A stretch of 64,000 nt of DNA. Origin: Tragulus kanchil. Lineage: Eukaryota > Chordata > Mammalia > Artiodactyla > Tragulidae. Positions 1-9,981 of this stretch are shown here, one piece after another; the first letter of the stretch is position 1; every line of letters starts with the position of its first letter. The translations under genes and the position numbers were made by a program. The stretch covers positions 116,413,979 through 116,477,978 of the forward strand of contig JAIOJX010000032.1 in the NCBI GenBank assembly GCA_022376925.1. Direction: 5' to 3'. The notes under the pieces were generated by a model, which was given only the letters and a program-made list of their open reading frames with translations, ran no database searches and was not told the DNA's origin.

Positions 1-1069
1 CAGTCTTCTTGAGGATCTCAGAATATTGCAGCCAAGAGATATGGAGACAAATCATTTTATTACAGAGTGGTCCTTAGACAAGAGTAGAGGCAAGCACAGT
101 GAAACCACGGAGAGGTTCCCCTAAGTCACAGGTGATTGTCAGAGTCAAGGTTCAATTCCTGGACTGTCTGGACCCCAACCTTAGCACCACTCTGTATAGC
201 AATAGCTGCCCAACCTCTATAGAGTCATCATCTCTTCACTTCGGTAGAGATCAGTAGGTCCTGACAGGGTTGTCTGCCTTTTGGAAAACAACTCTTTGGC
301 TTTAAAAATTTTGCTTTTCCCTCCCTCCTAAGTATAGATCTAGAAGAGGCCTCAGTCTTTTTTAGTGGCTGGATAGCCTGGGACAGCACTGCAGGGCCTA
401 CATCTGGGGCATGAGAATCCCTGTTCTCTCTGGAACAATGGGGAAGGCAGGGAGAAGTCAGAAGATTGTGGAGGTGGGGAGGCTAGGGCTAGAGAAGGAA
501 CAGTGGAGCAGCCTGGGGAAGACAGCCTCCCTGGACAGGTGGCTCCATTTGATTTCCGATTTAAAGGGGAGGCTTAGATAGCCAAGAAGAAAAAGGCTAA
601 TAAGAAAAATATTAAACTGCAGTGTGTGTGTCCCCAGGGACTTCCTGTTGCCATGACTGACCTCCCGGAGAGCGCCATTCGTTCCCGAGCATGGCAGCTT
701 TATAGGCACTTGTAGGCCTGCAAAGAACACCAATTTGCAGCTGCAGTTTGTTTTGATAACTGAAACTTTCAATAAATCTATATTAAAATCAAAGGGAAAA
801 TTAACTAGGCCCCAGTGAGGGGCACAGAGATAAGGGAGCACATTACCACCCTGGCCTCAGCCACCCCACATCCATCTCTTAGTTCAGATTCAGGTCACCA
901 GGGAGATGAATGGCTCAGGCCCATGGGGAACAACCCTGGGGAAAGCAGGGCTAAGAGGCACGGCAGGTCTAGGCCCACTGCTCGTGGAGCTGAGAAGACT
1001 GTGGGGGACGGCAAGGAGGTGGTGGTAAGGGTGGGAAGAGGAGTTGAAAGAGGGATAGAGGAAGGGCAG

Positions 1070-1260
1070 GAATAATAGTAACAGCCAATATTTACTGAAT
1101 TCTTCATGTGGGATACTGTGCTAAGCACAGTATTTAATTCTAATAACGAGTAGAGACTAGTATTATCGTCACATAGAGAGGAAGAAACTGAGCCTCAGAG
1201 GATATGTGACTTGCCTAAGGTCATAGACAGAGCCAGGATGCAAACCTGAGCAGGCTCTAC
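1070..1260 (-). repeat. MIR SINE (antisense)
   Basis: Reading the + strand gives the reverse complement of MIR: an 'aatatttactgaattcttc' type 3' end, then 'tgtgctaagcac', the core 'gaagaaactgagcctcagag', and 'gacttgcctaaggtcat'. The divergence is typical of this old mammalian SINE. Confidence 0.85.
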
Positions 1261-2150
1261 CTAAGCTCACCCTCCTTATAACTACACTACGCCATCTTAC
1301 ATGGCTTACAGGAACTGAGAATGGCAGAGCAGTGTTCCTGGCTCTCAGATAAAATGGTTTCAGACTCAGTCTGGGTTCTCTCAGTTGTGCCAAGTTTGAG
1401 GGCTGCCACGCACTGTCCTTGGGTCCTGGGTTCTCTGCCCTTCAGCTGATTAAGGTCCCAATTTTGACCGTCATCTTGCTATTTTTCCTGATGGCTTGAT
1501 AGGTCTGCTAAAGAACTCATGAGGTCCTTTTTGGTACTTGCTCTCAGTGTTCACTTTAGCTCAGTCACTTAACCCAGCAGCCAGGTAGTCTACCCAGGGT
1601 GTATCTGTGCCTATATTGGACTCAGTTCATCTTTCTCCAGAAATTCACTTACCCCATCTTCACACACCACCCTGGGCGCTGGTCACTTGGTTTTTGGACG
1701 GCCCAGCTGCCACGTCATTTACTAAAACATCTGGTTGTCTTAGCTTCTCTGGGCAGAAGTGTGAGGTTGTGAAAGAGCTTCCAATGTGCTCACTGCGGTG
1801 AGACTGCAATGGCCTATTTTGATCAAGCTAGAGACTCCTCTCATGGTTTCTAGTCTCAGATGAACCACTGTTCTTTGGGGTGTGGGGTCTGATGCACCCT
1901 GTGACTGCTGGAGTGGTGGGGTAACAAAACCTTCCCTTCTGTCTGAGAAGTGACGGTTCTATATGGCCTGTAGGACACAGTGACTAACTGTACTTTCTTT
2001 CAAGTTTTGTTCATATTTATATTTTCTTTCCCTCCTTGCCTACCTCACTTCCATTGCTCCCTCACTCTTGCTGTCCGGGGTTTACACTTCCCAGTGAAAT
2101 GTTACTACATAAGCTTTGCCTCGGGCTCTGTTTTCTAGGGAACTAGAACA

Positions 2151-2375
2151 CAGCCATGGTGGTGTAGTGGTAAACAGTCTGTCTGCCAATGCAGGAGACA
2201 CAAGAGATGCAGGTTTTAGCCCTGGGTTGGGAAGATCCCTTGGAGAAGGAAATGGCAACCCACTCCAGGATTTTTGCCTGGAAAATTCCGTGGGCAGAGG
2301 TGCATGGCGGGCTAGAGTCCATGGGGTTGGGTCACAGAAAGAGGGATGCAACGGAGCACACACGCAACACAGCCA
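2151..2375 (+). repeat. Bov-tA type ruminant SINE
   Basis: The sequence shows the Bov-tA order: a tRNA-like head with 'aatgcaggaga', then 'gggttgggaagatccc', 'ggagaaggaaatggcaaccc' and 'cactccag', and a tail with 'gagtccatggggttgg'. It is diverged from consensus in the head and tail. The family is limited to ruminants and so helps identify the host. Confidence 0.85.
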
Positions 2376-2736
2376 AAGTCTCGATGGAGCCAAATGTTGC
2401 AGCCATGTACGGCACCAAGTGTATTTAAACTATCCTATTATTTGAGTGCAAAATTTTGCCTTGTTCTTGTGCAAAAAGAGCTTATAATTTGGTGAGACCC
2501 TGGAAGCTGTTGAGATGAGCTCTAGAGCACCAAGGTGGAAAGAACACATTCTGGCCAAGTCAGGGGGGCCATGGAAGGCTCCATGGAGGGAACAGCAGGG
2601 GCTGGACACTAAGGAAAACCTCCAATTCTCATACGGTATGTTAACTTCATTCTTATGGCTAAGAAGGCTGGCTATGACTTATTCTCAGACCGGACTCGGG
2701 ATATAACAAAGCCAGAGGCAAGAGTCAACCAGATTC

Positions 2737-3038
2737 GGGCTTCCCCTGGTGGTCCAGAGGGTAAGGACACCGCCTTGCAGTGCAGGGGGCGCCGGTTCGA
2801 TCCCTGGCCTGGGAAGATCCCATGTGCCACGGAGCGGCTGGACCGATGTGTCCAATTACCGAGCCAGAGCTCTGGAGCGCATGCGCCCAGAGCCAGTGCT
2901 CTGCAACGACAGACGCCACCATGACGGGAGGCCCATAGGAGCCAAAGAACAAAGACAGATGAAAATGGAGAAATGAAAGACCAATGCAAGTGGCCGGCCC
3001 GCTCCGCTCCCTCCCCAACCCGACCCCCGCCCCGCAAA
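2737..3038 (+). repeat. CHR-like tRNA-Glu SINE, copy S1
   Basis: The element starts with the CHR head 'gggcttcccctggtggtcca' and a B-box like 'ggttcgatccctggcctggg'. The body is not the standard CHR body: it has 'ctggaccgatgtgtccaatt' and ends in a C-rich 'ctccctccccaacccgaccc' segment. A 14-bp target-site duplication (agtcaaccagattc) flanks it at 2723-2736 and 3039-3052, which shows retrotransposition and fixes both ends. Sister copies lie at 3072-3406, 22882-23218, 27352-27630 and 54093-54392. Confidence 0.85.
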
Positions 3039-3071
3039 AGTCAACCAGATTCAAGGCCTATAGTGGTCCTT

Positions 3072-3406
3072 TTTTTTTTTTTTTAAAAAAAGATTTATAT
3101 ATTTATTTATTTTGGGCAGGGGTCGGGTTGGGGAGGGAGGGGAGCGGGTGGGCCACTTCTATTGGTCTTTCATTTTTCTATTTTCATCCATCTTTGTTCT
3201 TTGGCTCCTGTGGGCCTCCCATCATGGTGGCGTCTGTCGTTGCAGAGCGCCGGCTCTGGGCGCATGCGCTCTAGAGCTCTGGCTCGGTAACTGGACACAT
3301 CGGTCCAGCTGCTCCGCAGCACGTGGGATCTTCCCAGGCCAGGGATCGAACTGGCGCCCCTTGCACTGCAAGGCGGTGTCCTTACCCACTGGACCACCAG
3401 GGGAAG
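3072..3406 (-). repeat. CHR-like tRNA-Glu SINE, copy S2 (inverted relative to S1)
   Basis: This is the reverse complement of the same family as S1, including an A/T-rich tail at 3072-3113 and the C-rich segment seen here as 'gtcgggttggggagggaggg'. It ends at the tRNA-like head 'accaccaggggaagccc'. A near-perfect target-site duplication (cctatagtggtcctttt against cctatagtgggccttttat) flanks it near 3057 and 3407. It lies about 30 bp from S1 in opposite orientation. Confidence 0.85.
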
Positions 3407-3634
3407 CCCTATAGTGGGCCTTTTATTGGTCTACTTTTATTTCTCTATTTACTTACTTGTTTAGTGTCTGCTCTTCTTCCCTCTCCTCTTCTCCAATATA
3501 AAAGCTCCTTGAGGACACAGATTTTGTGTGACTTATTCACCAATGAATCACCAGTAAAAGAAACAGTGCCTAACACTTAGCAGAGGCACTATATAATAAA
3601 ATATGTTGACTGATTTGATCAGCTGGGATTAATA

Positions 3635-3826
3635 GGGCTTCTCCAGCAGCTCAGATGGCAAAGAATCTGCCTGCAAGGTGGGAGACCCTATGTTGGGAAG
3701 ATTCCCTGGAGAAGGAACTGGTAATCCACTCCAGTATTCTTGCCTAGAGAATCCCATGGACAGAGGAGCCTGGCGGTTAGAGTCCGTGGGGTTGGAAAGA
3801 GTCAGACATGACTAACACACACACAC
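3635..3826 (+). repeat. Bov-tA type ruminant SINE
   Basis: A recognisable sense-strand copy: 'cagatggcaaagaatctgcc' head, 'cactccagtattcttgcc', 'gaatcccatggacagaggag', 'gagtccgtggggttgg', and a tail ending in an (AC)n run. Confidence 0.9.
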
Positions 3827-3931
3827 AACATTAAGGGGAGGAGGAAGACCCAATTCCATCTCCAATAATCAGGAGATAGGCAGATGTGCTTTACTAACCT
3901 TGGGTTAAGAGACACCTGCCCTTGCTGATTA

Positions 3932-4180
3932 TTCCCTGATTTATTCACAAACAGTTATTGTGTGCCTGTTTTATGCCTGGCACTGTGCTGGGTATCACTT
4001 CACAGCATGAATAATATGCAAATAATGCCTACCTTAAAGGAGTTTACAGCTCTGGGGGAGAGACAATAAGAAATAAACAATTATAAAACAATGCCATAAA
4101 TTTTATAGGTGCAGAGTAGAAGCACCTAACCCATCATGTGGGATTAAGGAAGTCATTCCCTGATATGGTAATTAGCAGGT
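3932..4180 (-). repeat. L2 LINE 3'-end fragment (probable)
   Basis: The run 'cctggcactgtgctgggtat' followed by 'ggagtttacagctctggggg' and 'agacaataagaaataaacaa' matches the usual order of motifs in the L2 3' region. Part of it is repeated at about 5211-5350 by the false tandem duplication. Confidence 0.6.
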
Positions 4181-6373
4181 TTTCTCAGCTGAGTGGGAAC
4201 TATTACTATGTTAAGGTAAGATCTCATTGAGGTGCTAAGGCCCAGAAATGACATCATTTTCATAAGAGAAAATAGGCAGATGGAGGACTTGGTAACTGAA
4301 GCTGGGCCAAGAAGATCGGCCAGCTGATTGGGAGAGTGTCAAAACCATCACTGGCTTGGCCAAGGCTGAGGTTTCCCAGCGCAGAAGCTGGTATCCATGA
4401 CTTCCCAGAAAGGCATAACGAGGACTGAAGAAATGTATCTCCGGCTTTGGCCAGAGTTCCCTCCAGTTGACTGAAGAGACTGACTGTGGAAACTGCCTGT
4501 AGCTGAGGCCAGAATCCTTTTAACTCTTAAGTTTTCTCTGGCGTTCATCTGAACAACTCAGCTCCCTCTTCCTTGGGAAGGTCCTTCAGAAATACAAGCA
4601 TTTTTTTCTTCGCCTAAAATCCTCCTCTTCTCGGGTCTCCCCCAGGCCCACTTTAGAGAGTAAATTATCAATAACGACTTGTTGGATGAACAAATCACGA
4701 GAAGGTGACATCTAAGTACAACATGTCACCTTATGAACCGACATTTATCTCATGAGCATATTGGAAGGTGGGAAAACGGAAGTGGGTTTCCTGGGTCGTT
4801 CTAGGCCTCAAACAGTTTCGCTTAAAAAAAAATTTCTTTCATAGCTCTGAAGTGAGGCTCCTTCACTTCTAAATACGTGCAACCTCAAAACTACAAGTCC
4901 CATAAGGCCTGCCGCAGGGCGGCACCATCTTGGCACGCCTTAAAGCGCATGTCGGCGGGAGAGCAGGCCTTCGGGGAGAAGAAGCCCCGCCCACCTGCAG
5001 CCCATTGGTCGGAGGAGCCGGCGGCGGGCTCAGCGGTTGGCTACTGCGCCCGCCCGTCCGCTGCGTCGGCCGGGGTCAGAGTGCGCGGAGGTGAGTCGGT
5101 GTGTTGTGGACTCGTGGTGCTGGCTGCCGCTTTTGAGGCGGCCGGGAACGGGCGGTGGGGAGCGGGCGGAGCTGGCCCTGCCTCTGCCTGGCCGGCGCCG
5201 CAGCGCTGAGGAGTTTACAGCTCTGGGGAGAGACAATAAGAAATAAACAATTATAAAACAATGCCATAAATTTTATAGGTGCAGAGTAGAAGCACCTAAC
5301 CCATCATGTGGGATTAAGGAAGTCATTCCCTGATATGGTAATTAGCAGGTTTTCTCAGCTGAGTGGGAACTATTACTATGTTAAGGTAAGATCTCATTGA
5401 GGTGCTAAGGCCCAGAAATGACATCATTTTCATAAGAGAAAATAGGCAGATGGAGGACTTGGTAACTGAAGCTGGGCCAAGAAGATCGGCCAGCTGATTG
5501 GGAGAGTGTCAAAACCATCACTGGCTTGGCCAAGGCTGAGGTTTCCCAGCGCAGAAGCTGGTATCCATGACTTCCCAGAAAGGCATAACGAGGACTGAAG
5601 AAATGTATCTCCGGCTTTGGCCAGAGTTCCCTCCAGTTGACTGAAGAGACTGACTGTGGAAACTGCCTGTAGCTGAGGCCAGAATCCTTTTAACTCTTAA
5701 GTTTTCTCTGGCGTTCATCTGAACAACTCAGCTCCCTCTTCCTTGGGAAGGTCCTTCAGAAATACAAGCATTTTTTTCTTCGCCTAAAATCCTCCTCTTC
5801 TCGGGTCTCCCCCAGGCCCACTTTAGAGAGTAAATTATCAATAACGACTTGTTGGATGAACAAATCACGAGAAGGTGACATCTAAGTACAACATGTCACC
5901 TTATGAACCGACATTTATCTCATGAGCATATTGGAAGGTGGGAAAACGGAAGTGGGTTTCCTGGGTCGTTCTAGGCCTCAAACAGTTTCGCTTAAAAAAA
6001 AATTTCTTTCATAGCTCTGAAGTGAGGCTCCTTCACTTCTAAATACGTGCAACCTCAAAACTACAAGTCCCATAAGGCCTGCCGCAGGGCGGCACCATCT
6101 TGGCACGCCTTAAAGCGCATGTCGGCGGGAGAGCAGGCCTTCGGGGAGAAGAAGCCCCGCCCACCTGCAGCCCATTGGTCGGAGGAGCCGGCGGCGGGCT
6201 CAGCGGTTGGCTACTGCGCCCGCCCGTCCGCTGCGTCGGCCGGGGTCAGAGTGCGCGGAGGTGAGTCGGTGTGTTGTGGACTCGTGGTGCTGGCTGCCGC
6301 TTTTGAGGCGGCCGGGAACGGGCGGTGGGGAGCGGGCGGAGCTGGCCCTGCCTCTGCCTGGCCGGCGCCGCAG
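4039..6373. repeat. False tandem duplication A (copies 4039-5203 and 5210-6373)
   Basis: Two head-to-tail copies of about 1.17 kb align at an offset of 1170-1171 with almost no differences. Copy 1 ends inside the ERI3 5' region just after 'gccggcgccgcag'. A 6-bp filler then leads to copy 2, which starts again in the L2-like sequence. The one early indel (ggggg/gggg) lies close to the junction. I infer an unmerged contig overlap. Confidence 0.85.
4890..5203 (+). promoter_or_regulatory. Duplicate ERI3 promoter, truncated before the start codon
   Basis: This is the first of three copies of the CpG-rich promoter. It carries the ZNF143-like motif (4890-4902), the YY1-like ccatctt (4925-4931), a GC box (4985-4992) and an inverted CCAAT box (5004-5008). 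It stops at 5203, before the ATG-containing part of exon 1, so it cannot supply the coding exon. Its near-identity to 6060-6373 suggests it is an assembly copy. Confidence 0.7.
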
Positions 6374-6493
6374 TCGGCGCGGGCCGCGCCCGCTGCCGTA
6401 AACTGCCCTGAGCTTCTGCTCAGGCCGAGGGAGACGTCGGGGCCTGCACCTGGAGGGAGCCTGCCGCGCTGGCCCCGAGGAGGGGGCGTTGCC
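6060..6493 (+). promoter_or_regulatory. ERI3: ERI3 CpG-island promoter and 5' leader
   Basis: GC-rich, CpG-dense DNA directly upstream of the ERI3 start codon, with no TATA box seen. In order it shows a ZNF143/Staf-like motif actacaagtccca (6060-6072), a YY1-like ccatctt (6095-6101), a GC box ccccgccc (6155-6162) and an inverted CCAAT box attgg (6174-6178). This arrangement is typical of broadly expressed housekeeping promoters. The exact transcription start cannot be read from sequence. A strong splice-donor match, gag|gtgagt, sits at 6258-6266, so an alternative leader exon is possible. Factor binding is inferred from motifs only. Confidence 0.75.
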
Positions 6494-6628
6494 ATGGCGA
6501 CAGCCTCTCCCGCTGCTGACGGGGGGCGGGGGCGGCCCTGGGAAGGAGGGCTGGTCTCCTGGCCCCCTGCTCCTCCGCTTACAATCCCCTGGACTTGGAT
6601 GGGCCCGAGTTGGGGGCAACATCCCGGG
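6494..6628 (+). CDS. ERI3: ERI3 coding exon 1 (codons 1-45)
   Basis: The exon starts at an ATG in good context (gccATGg) and encodes 45 residues beginning MATASPAADGG and ending GPSWGQHPG, which I recognise as the ERI3 N terminus. It ends in phase 0 at GGG before the donor gtgggt (6629). ERI3 is a putative 3'-5' exoribonuclease of the DEDDh class, related to ERI1. This N-terminal part is rich in Gly, Pro and Trp and precedes the catalytic domain; I know of no defined function for it. The frame stays open upstream to at least an ATG at 6119. An identical coding copy lies at 7627-7761; one of the two is probably an assembly duplicate. Confidence 0.9.
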
Positions 6629-7242
6629 GTGGGTGATGCGGCGAGGCCCCCCAGATTGGGCCCTGGTAATGCATGCGGGGTGAGGGTGGCGGCGCGCAGT
6701 TTGTGCAGCCTGGGGTGTTGGCCCATGTGCTCACCCTGGATGCATGGTCTTCTGAGAAACGTTCTGGCGGAGAGGGAGAGGGGTAGGGCTTTGCAGGACA
6801 GCCTGGGTGAGGTGATTAAGCATGCTGACTTCTTACCTGGGGTTGCTTAGGAGGAGGAAGAGAGGTTTGACCACAGAGGATAGAAAACTAGGAAGGAGAT
6901 GGTAGATAGAACACGCCTTTTATCCCCTCCCCGACGCACATAAACACAGATGCGCAAGGTTAGCAGTTTACTTTGTAGAATCTGTAGCCGTGGTAGTCGT
7001 TACGGTGGAAGGAGTGAATAAGGGCCTAACTTGGCTAGCTTTTTGTTTGCTTTGCCTGCAAATGCTCCAGCAACAGGTGTTTTCTTAAAACAAAAAGGCA
7101 TGAACTTGGATTGGGGCTTGACTGTAAATTCTTGCAAAATATAACTGCTCCTTGTTGACTTGAAAGATGCTGAACATAGCTCCGTTAGGGGTTTGGATTC
7201 TGTCCTTAGGGCTGGATTTTGCGAACTGGCGGTACCTATATT

Positions 7243-7626
7243 AAGGCCTGCCGCAGGGCGGCACCTTTGGGGCCCCTTCGGGAGAAGCCCCGCCCACCTG
7301 CAGCCCATTGGTCGGAGGAGCCGGCGGCGGGCTCAGCGGTTGGCTACTGCGCCCGCCCGTCCGCTGCGTCGGCCGGGGTCAGAGTGCGCGGAGGTGAGTC
7401 GGTGTGTTGTGGACTCGTGGTGCTGGCTGCCGCTTTTGAGGCGGCCGGGAACGGGCGGTGGGGAGCGGGCGGAGCTGGCCCTGCCTCTGCCTGGCCGGCG
7501 CCGCAGTCGGCGCGGGCCGCGCCCGCTGCCGTAAACTGCCCTGAGCTTCTGCTCAGGCCGAGGGAGACGTCGGGGCCTGCACCTGGAGGGAGCCTGCCGC
7601 GCTGGCCCCGAGGAGGGGGCGTTGCC
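7243..7626 (+). promoter_or_regulatory. Duplicate ERI3 promoter, 5' truncated
   Basis: Third copy of the promoter. It keeps the GC box (7288-7295) and inverted CCAAT box (7307-7311) and the donor-like gag|gtgagt (7391-7399). It lacks the ZNF143-like motif, and the YY1-like motif is destroyed by the deletion at its 5' end. It runs into a complete copy of coding exon 1. Confidence 0.7.
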
Positions 7627-7761
7627 ATGGCGACAGCCTCTCCCGCTGCTGACGGGGGGCGGGGGCGGCCCTGGGAAGGAGGGCTGGTCTCCTGGCCCCC
7701 TGCTCCTCCGCTTACAATCCCCTGGACTTGGATGGGCCCGAGTTGGGGGCAACATCCCGGG
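7627..7761 (+). CDS. ERI3: Second copy of ERI3 coding exon 1
   Basis: The 135 bases are identical to 6494-6628, with the same ATG context and the same gtgggt donor (7762). Nothing in the coding part distinguishes the two copies. This copy is the one contiguous with the unique intron 1 sequence leading to exon 2, whereas 6494-6628 is contiguous with the intact upstream promoter. In the true genome these are most likely one exon. Splicing of both into one mRNA is impossible as drawn, because this copy has no acceptor directly before its ATG. Confidence 0.8.
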
Positions 7762-9613
7762 GTGGGTGATGCGGCGAGGCCCCCCAGATTGGGCCCTGGT
7801 AATGCATGCGGGGTGAGGGTGGCGGCGCGCAGTTTGTGCAGCCTGGGGTGTTGGCCCATGTGCTCACCCTGGATGCATGGTCTTCTGAGAAACGTTCTGG
7901 CGGAGAGGGAGAGGGTAGGGCTTTGCAGGACAGCCTGGGTGAGGTGATTAAGCATGCTGACTTCTTACCTGGGGTTGCTTAGGAGGAGGAAGAGAGGTTT
8001 GACCACAGAGGATAGAAAACTAGGAAGGAGATGGTAGATAGAACACGCCTTTTATCCCCTCCCCGACGCACATAAACACAGATGCGCAAGGTTAGCAGTT
8101 TACTTTGTAGAATCTGTAGCCGTGGTAGTCGTTACGGTGGAAGGAGTGAATAAGGGCCTAACTTGGCTAGCTTTTTGTTTGCTTTGCCTGCAAATGCTCC
8201 AGCAACAGGTGTTTTCTTAAAACAAAAAGGCATGAACTTGGATTGGGGCTTGACTGTAAATTCTTGCAAAATATAACTGCTCCTTGTTGACTTGAAAGAT
8301 GCTGAACATAGCTCCCCGTTAGGGGTTTGGATTCTGTCCTTAGGGCTGGATTTTGCGAACTGGCGGTACCTATCATTGCCTCTGCTTTAGGTCTCTAGTA
8401 TTAGTTCTTGTCAGACATTTTATCCATCTCTTAGCTGAAGGACAAAAAACCAAGGATCCCATTGGCTAAAGACTATACACTGTTTGAACTATAGTAGGTT
8501 TTGATTGGCTGAATGATTTTTGATTGTACAGTTTCTACCAGAAATTGGCTTCATCAAATTCTGCTTTATTTGGACTTTATCATACGCAACATGCCTTGTT
8601 TTAGTGGGTTCATGCCTGGAGCTTAAGTATATTATACCTGAATCCCTACCATTTAAAAGCCAATTTATAAACAGGGACTTGGAGTGTGACTCCTCTAATG
8701 TGTGTATCTGTGATCTTGGTTAGAAACCCACTTGGCTGCCTTTCCTCAGAGAGGTGGGGGTTGGGGGAGGTAGCTGCCGGGAAGTGATTGATAAGGTTTC
8801 CTTTATGGGTTCTGTGGTGCTTCACTGGAGCTCGGAGCACTTTGGCAACTTAAGCTCTCCAAATTAAAAGCTCATTAACAATTCCTGCCCAAAGATCCTG
8901 TACATAATCGGCTAGCTAGGTCACAGAGCTTGGCTGAGAGCGCTCCTTGCAACTTGAAATTTCCAAATAAAAGTGCTTTTCTTCTCTTTCATTTTGAAAA
9001 GTGTTTTCTTTGTGGTGGGGTAAATTGGCGAGTGGCATTTTCCCAAGGGATCTGAGTAGAATAAAGTGTAAAATGTGTAGAGTGAAAGACAAGAGTAGAT
9101 TGGTTCCACACCTAGGTGTTTCTTTGTGCAAGAGTGTTGCTGGCTTACAAGGGCACCTCTGCAGCTTATGGTCCTTTTGGAAGATCTGATTAGTAAAAGG
9201 TGTAAGGTTTATGTGCTGGGAAGAGATATATGGAAGATCTGAACTAAATGATAGATATGATAGGTATCCATTGATGATTTGGCTTGGGGTTTGGTTACGT
9301 TGATTTTTTTTTTAGAACTTGAGGCAGACCTGGATGTATTCTGCAAGTGTTTCCTGGTCTACGTGGCCATTTGCAGTGTGGCCTGTGGCTTTGTGGCAGC
9401 CAATGCTTGCCCCCGTCCCTGCCTCAGTCCCTGAGTTATGAACATCGTCAACCTTTACCAGTGTCCTCTCCTTGACTAGGATTTACTTGGTAGCCATCTT
9501 TCTCAGTCCAGGCTCAGATATTTTAAATGTTTAGTGTTTCTAGGATGTAAACCTCCTTAGGAAGAAAAATATGCCGCTAGAGAAGATGAAATTCATCATT
9601 CCAAAAAAATATA

Positions 9614-9981
9614 TAGTTGACCATTGAAAAACGCAGGGGTTAGGGGGACCAACTCCACTCACAGTTGAAAATCTGCTTATAACTTTTGACTCTCCCAAAC
9701 TTAACTACTAACAGCTTTGACCAGAAGCTTTACTGATAACTAATAAGCAATTGGTTAACATATTTTGTATGCTATATGTACATCTACTTATAGTTAATGC
9801 ATTCATGACATCGTATCTTTTTCTTAAGTTTTTTGGCATGTCTAGGCTGTTTGACTTATCTGCAAGTTTTTTCAAATTGTCATGAATCTCAAAAAAGGTG
9901 TTCAATACATTTATTGAAAAACACCTGTACATAGGAAGTAGGCCCACACAGCTCAGACCTGTGTTGTTCAAAGGTCAACTG
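9614..9981. mobile_element. Tigger-like (TcMar) non-autonomous DNA transposon
   Basis: Terminal inverted repeats are visible: 'tagttgaccattgaaaaacg' at the left and 'tgttgttcaaaggtcaactg' at the right. A TA target duplication flanks them (9612-9613 and 9982-9983). The inside carries 'ataacttttgactctcccaa', typical of this Tigger-derived family. There is no transposase reading frame of useful length, so it is non-autonomous and old. Confidence 0.8.

Larger units (their letters stand above)
1..4860. other. 5' flanking region of ERI3 (intergenic)
   Basis: No coding exon is recognisable here. The region holds an antisense MIR (about 1070-1260), a Bov-tA SINE (about 2151-2375), an inverted pair of CHR-like SINEs (2737-3406), another Bov-tA (about 3635-3826) and an L2-like fragment (about 3932-4180). 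The stretches 1-1069, 1266-2150, 2376-2736 and 4180-4860 show nothing I can name. The open frames seen on both strands are short, have no homology I recognise, and often lie in SINE sequence. Confidence 0.6.
6074..8371. repeat. False tandem duplication B (copies 6074-7241 and 7243-8371)
   Basis: The second copy repeats promoter, exon 1 and the start of intron 1 at an offset of about 1133. The first 50 bases of copy 2 are degraded, with a net loss of about 36 bp that removes the YY1-like motif. This is next to the junction, as expected of a low-quality contig end. The remaining differences are small indels (ggggtag/gggtag; ctccgtt/ctccccgtt). Together with duplication A this gives three copies of the promoter. 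Confidence 0.85.

Noticed and set aside
2737..3038. A functional tRNA-Glu gene in the SINE heads
   Set aside because: The A and B box-like sequence is part of a dispersed SINE with target-site duplications; no cloverleaf with a proper acceptor stem is apparent.
6200..7955. Long open frames on both strands of the CpG island (up to about 267 codons)
   Set aside because: GC-rich DNA has few stops. Apart from the ERI3 frame, the translations are low-complexity Arg/Pro/Ala strings with no family resemblance, and they recur in each assembly copy.
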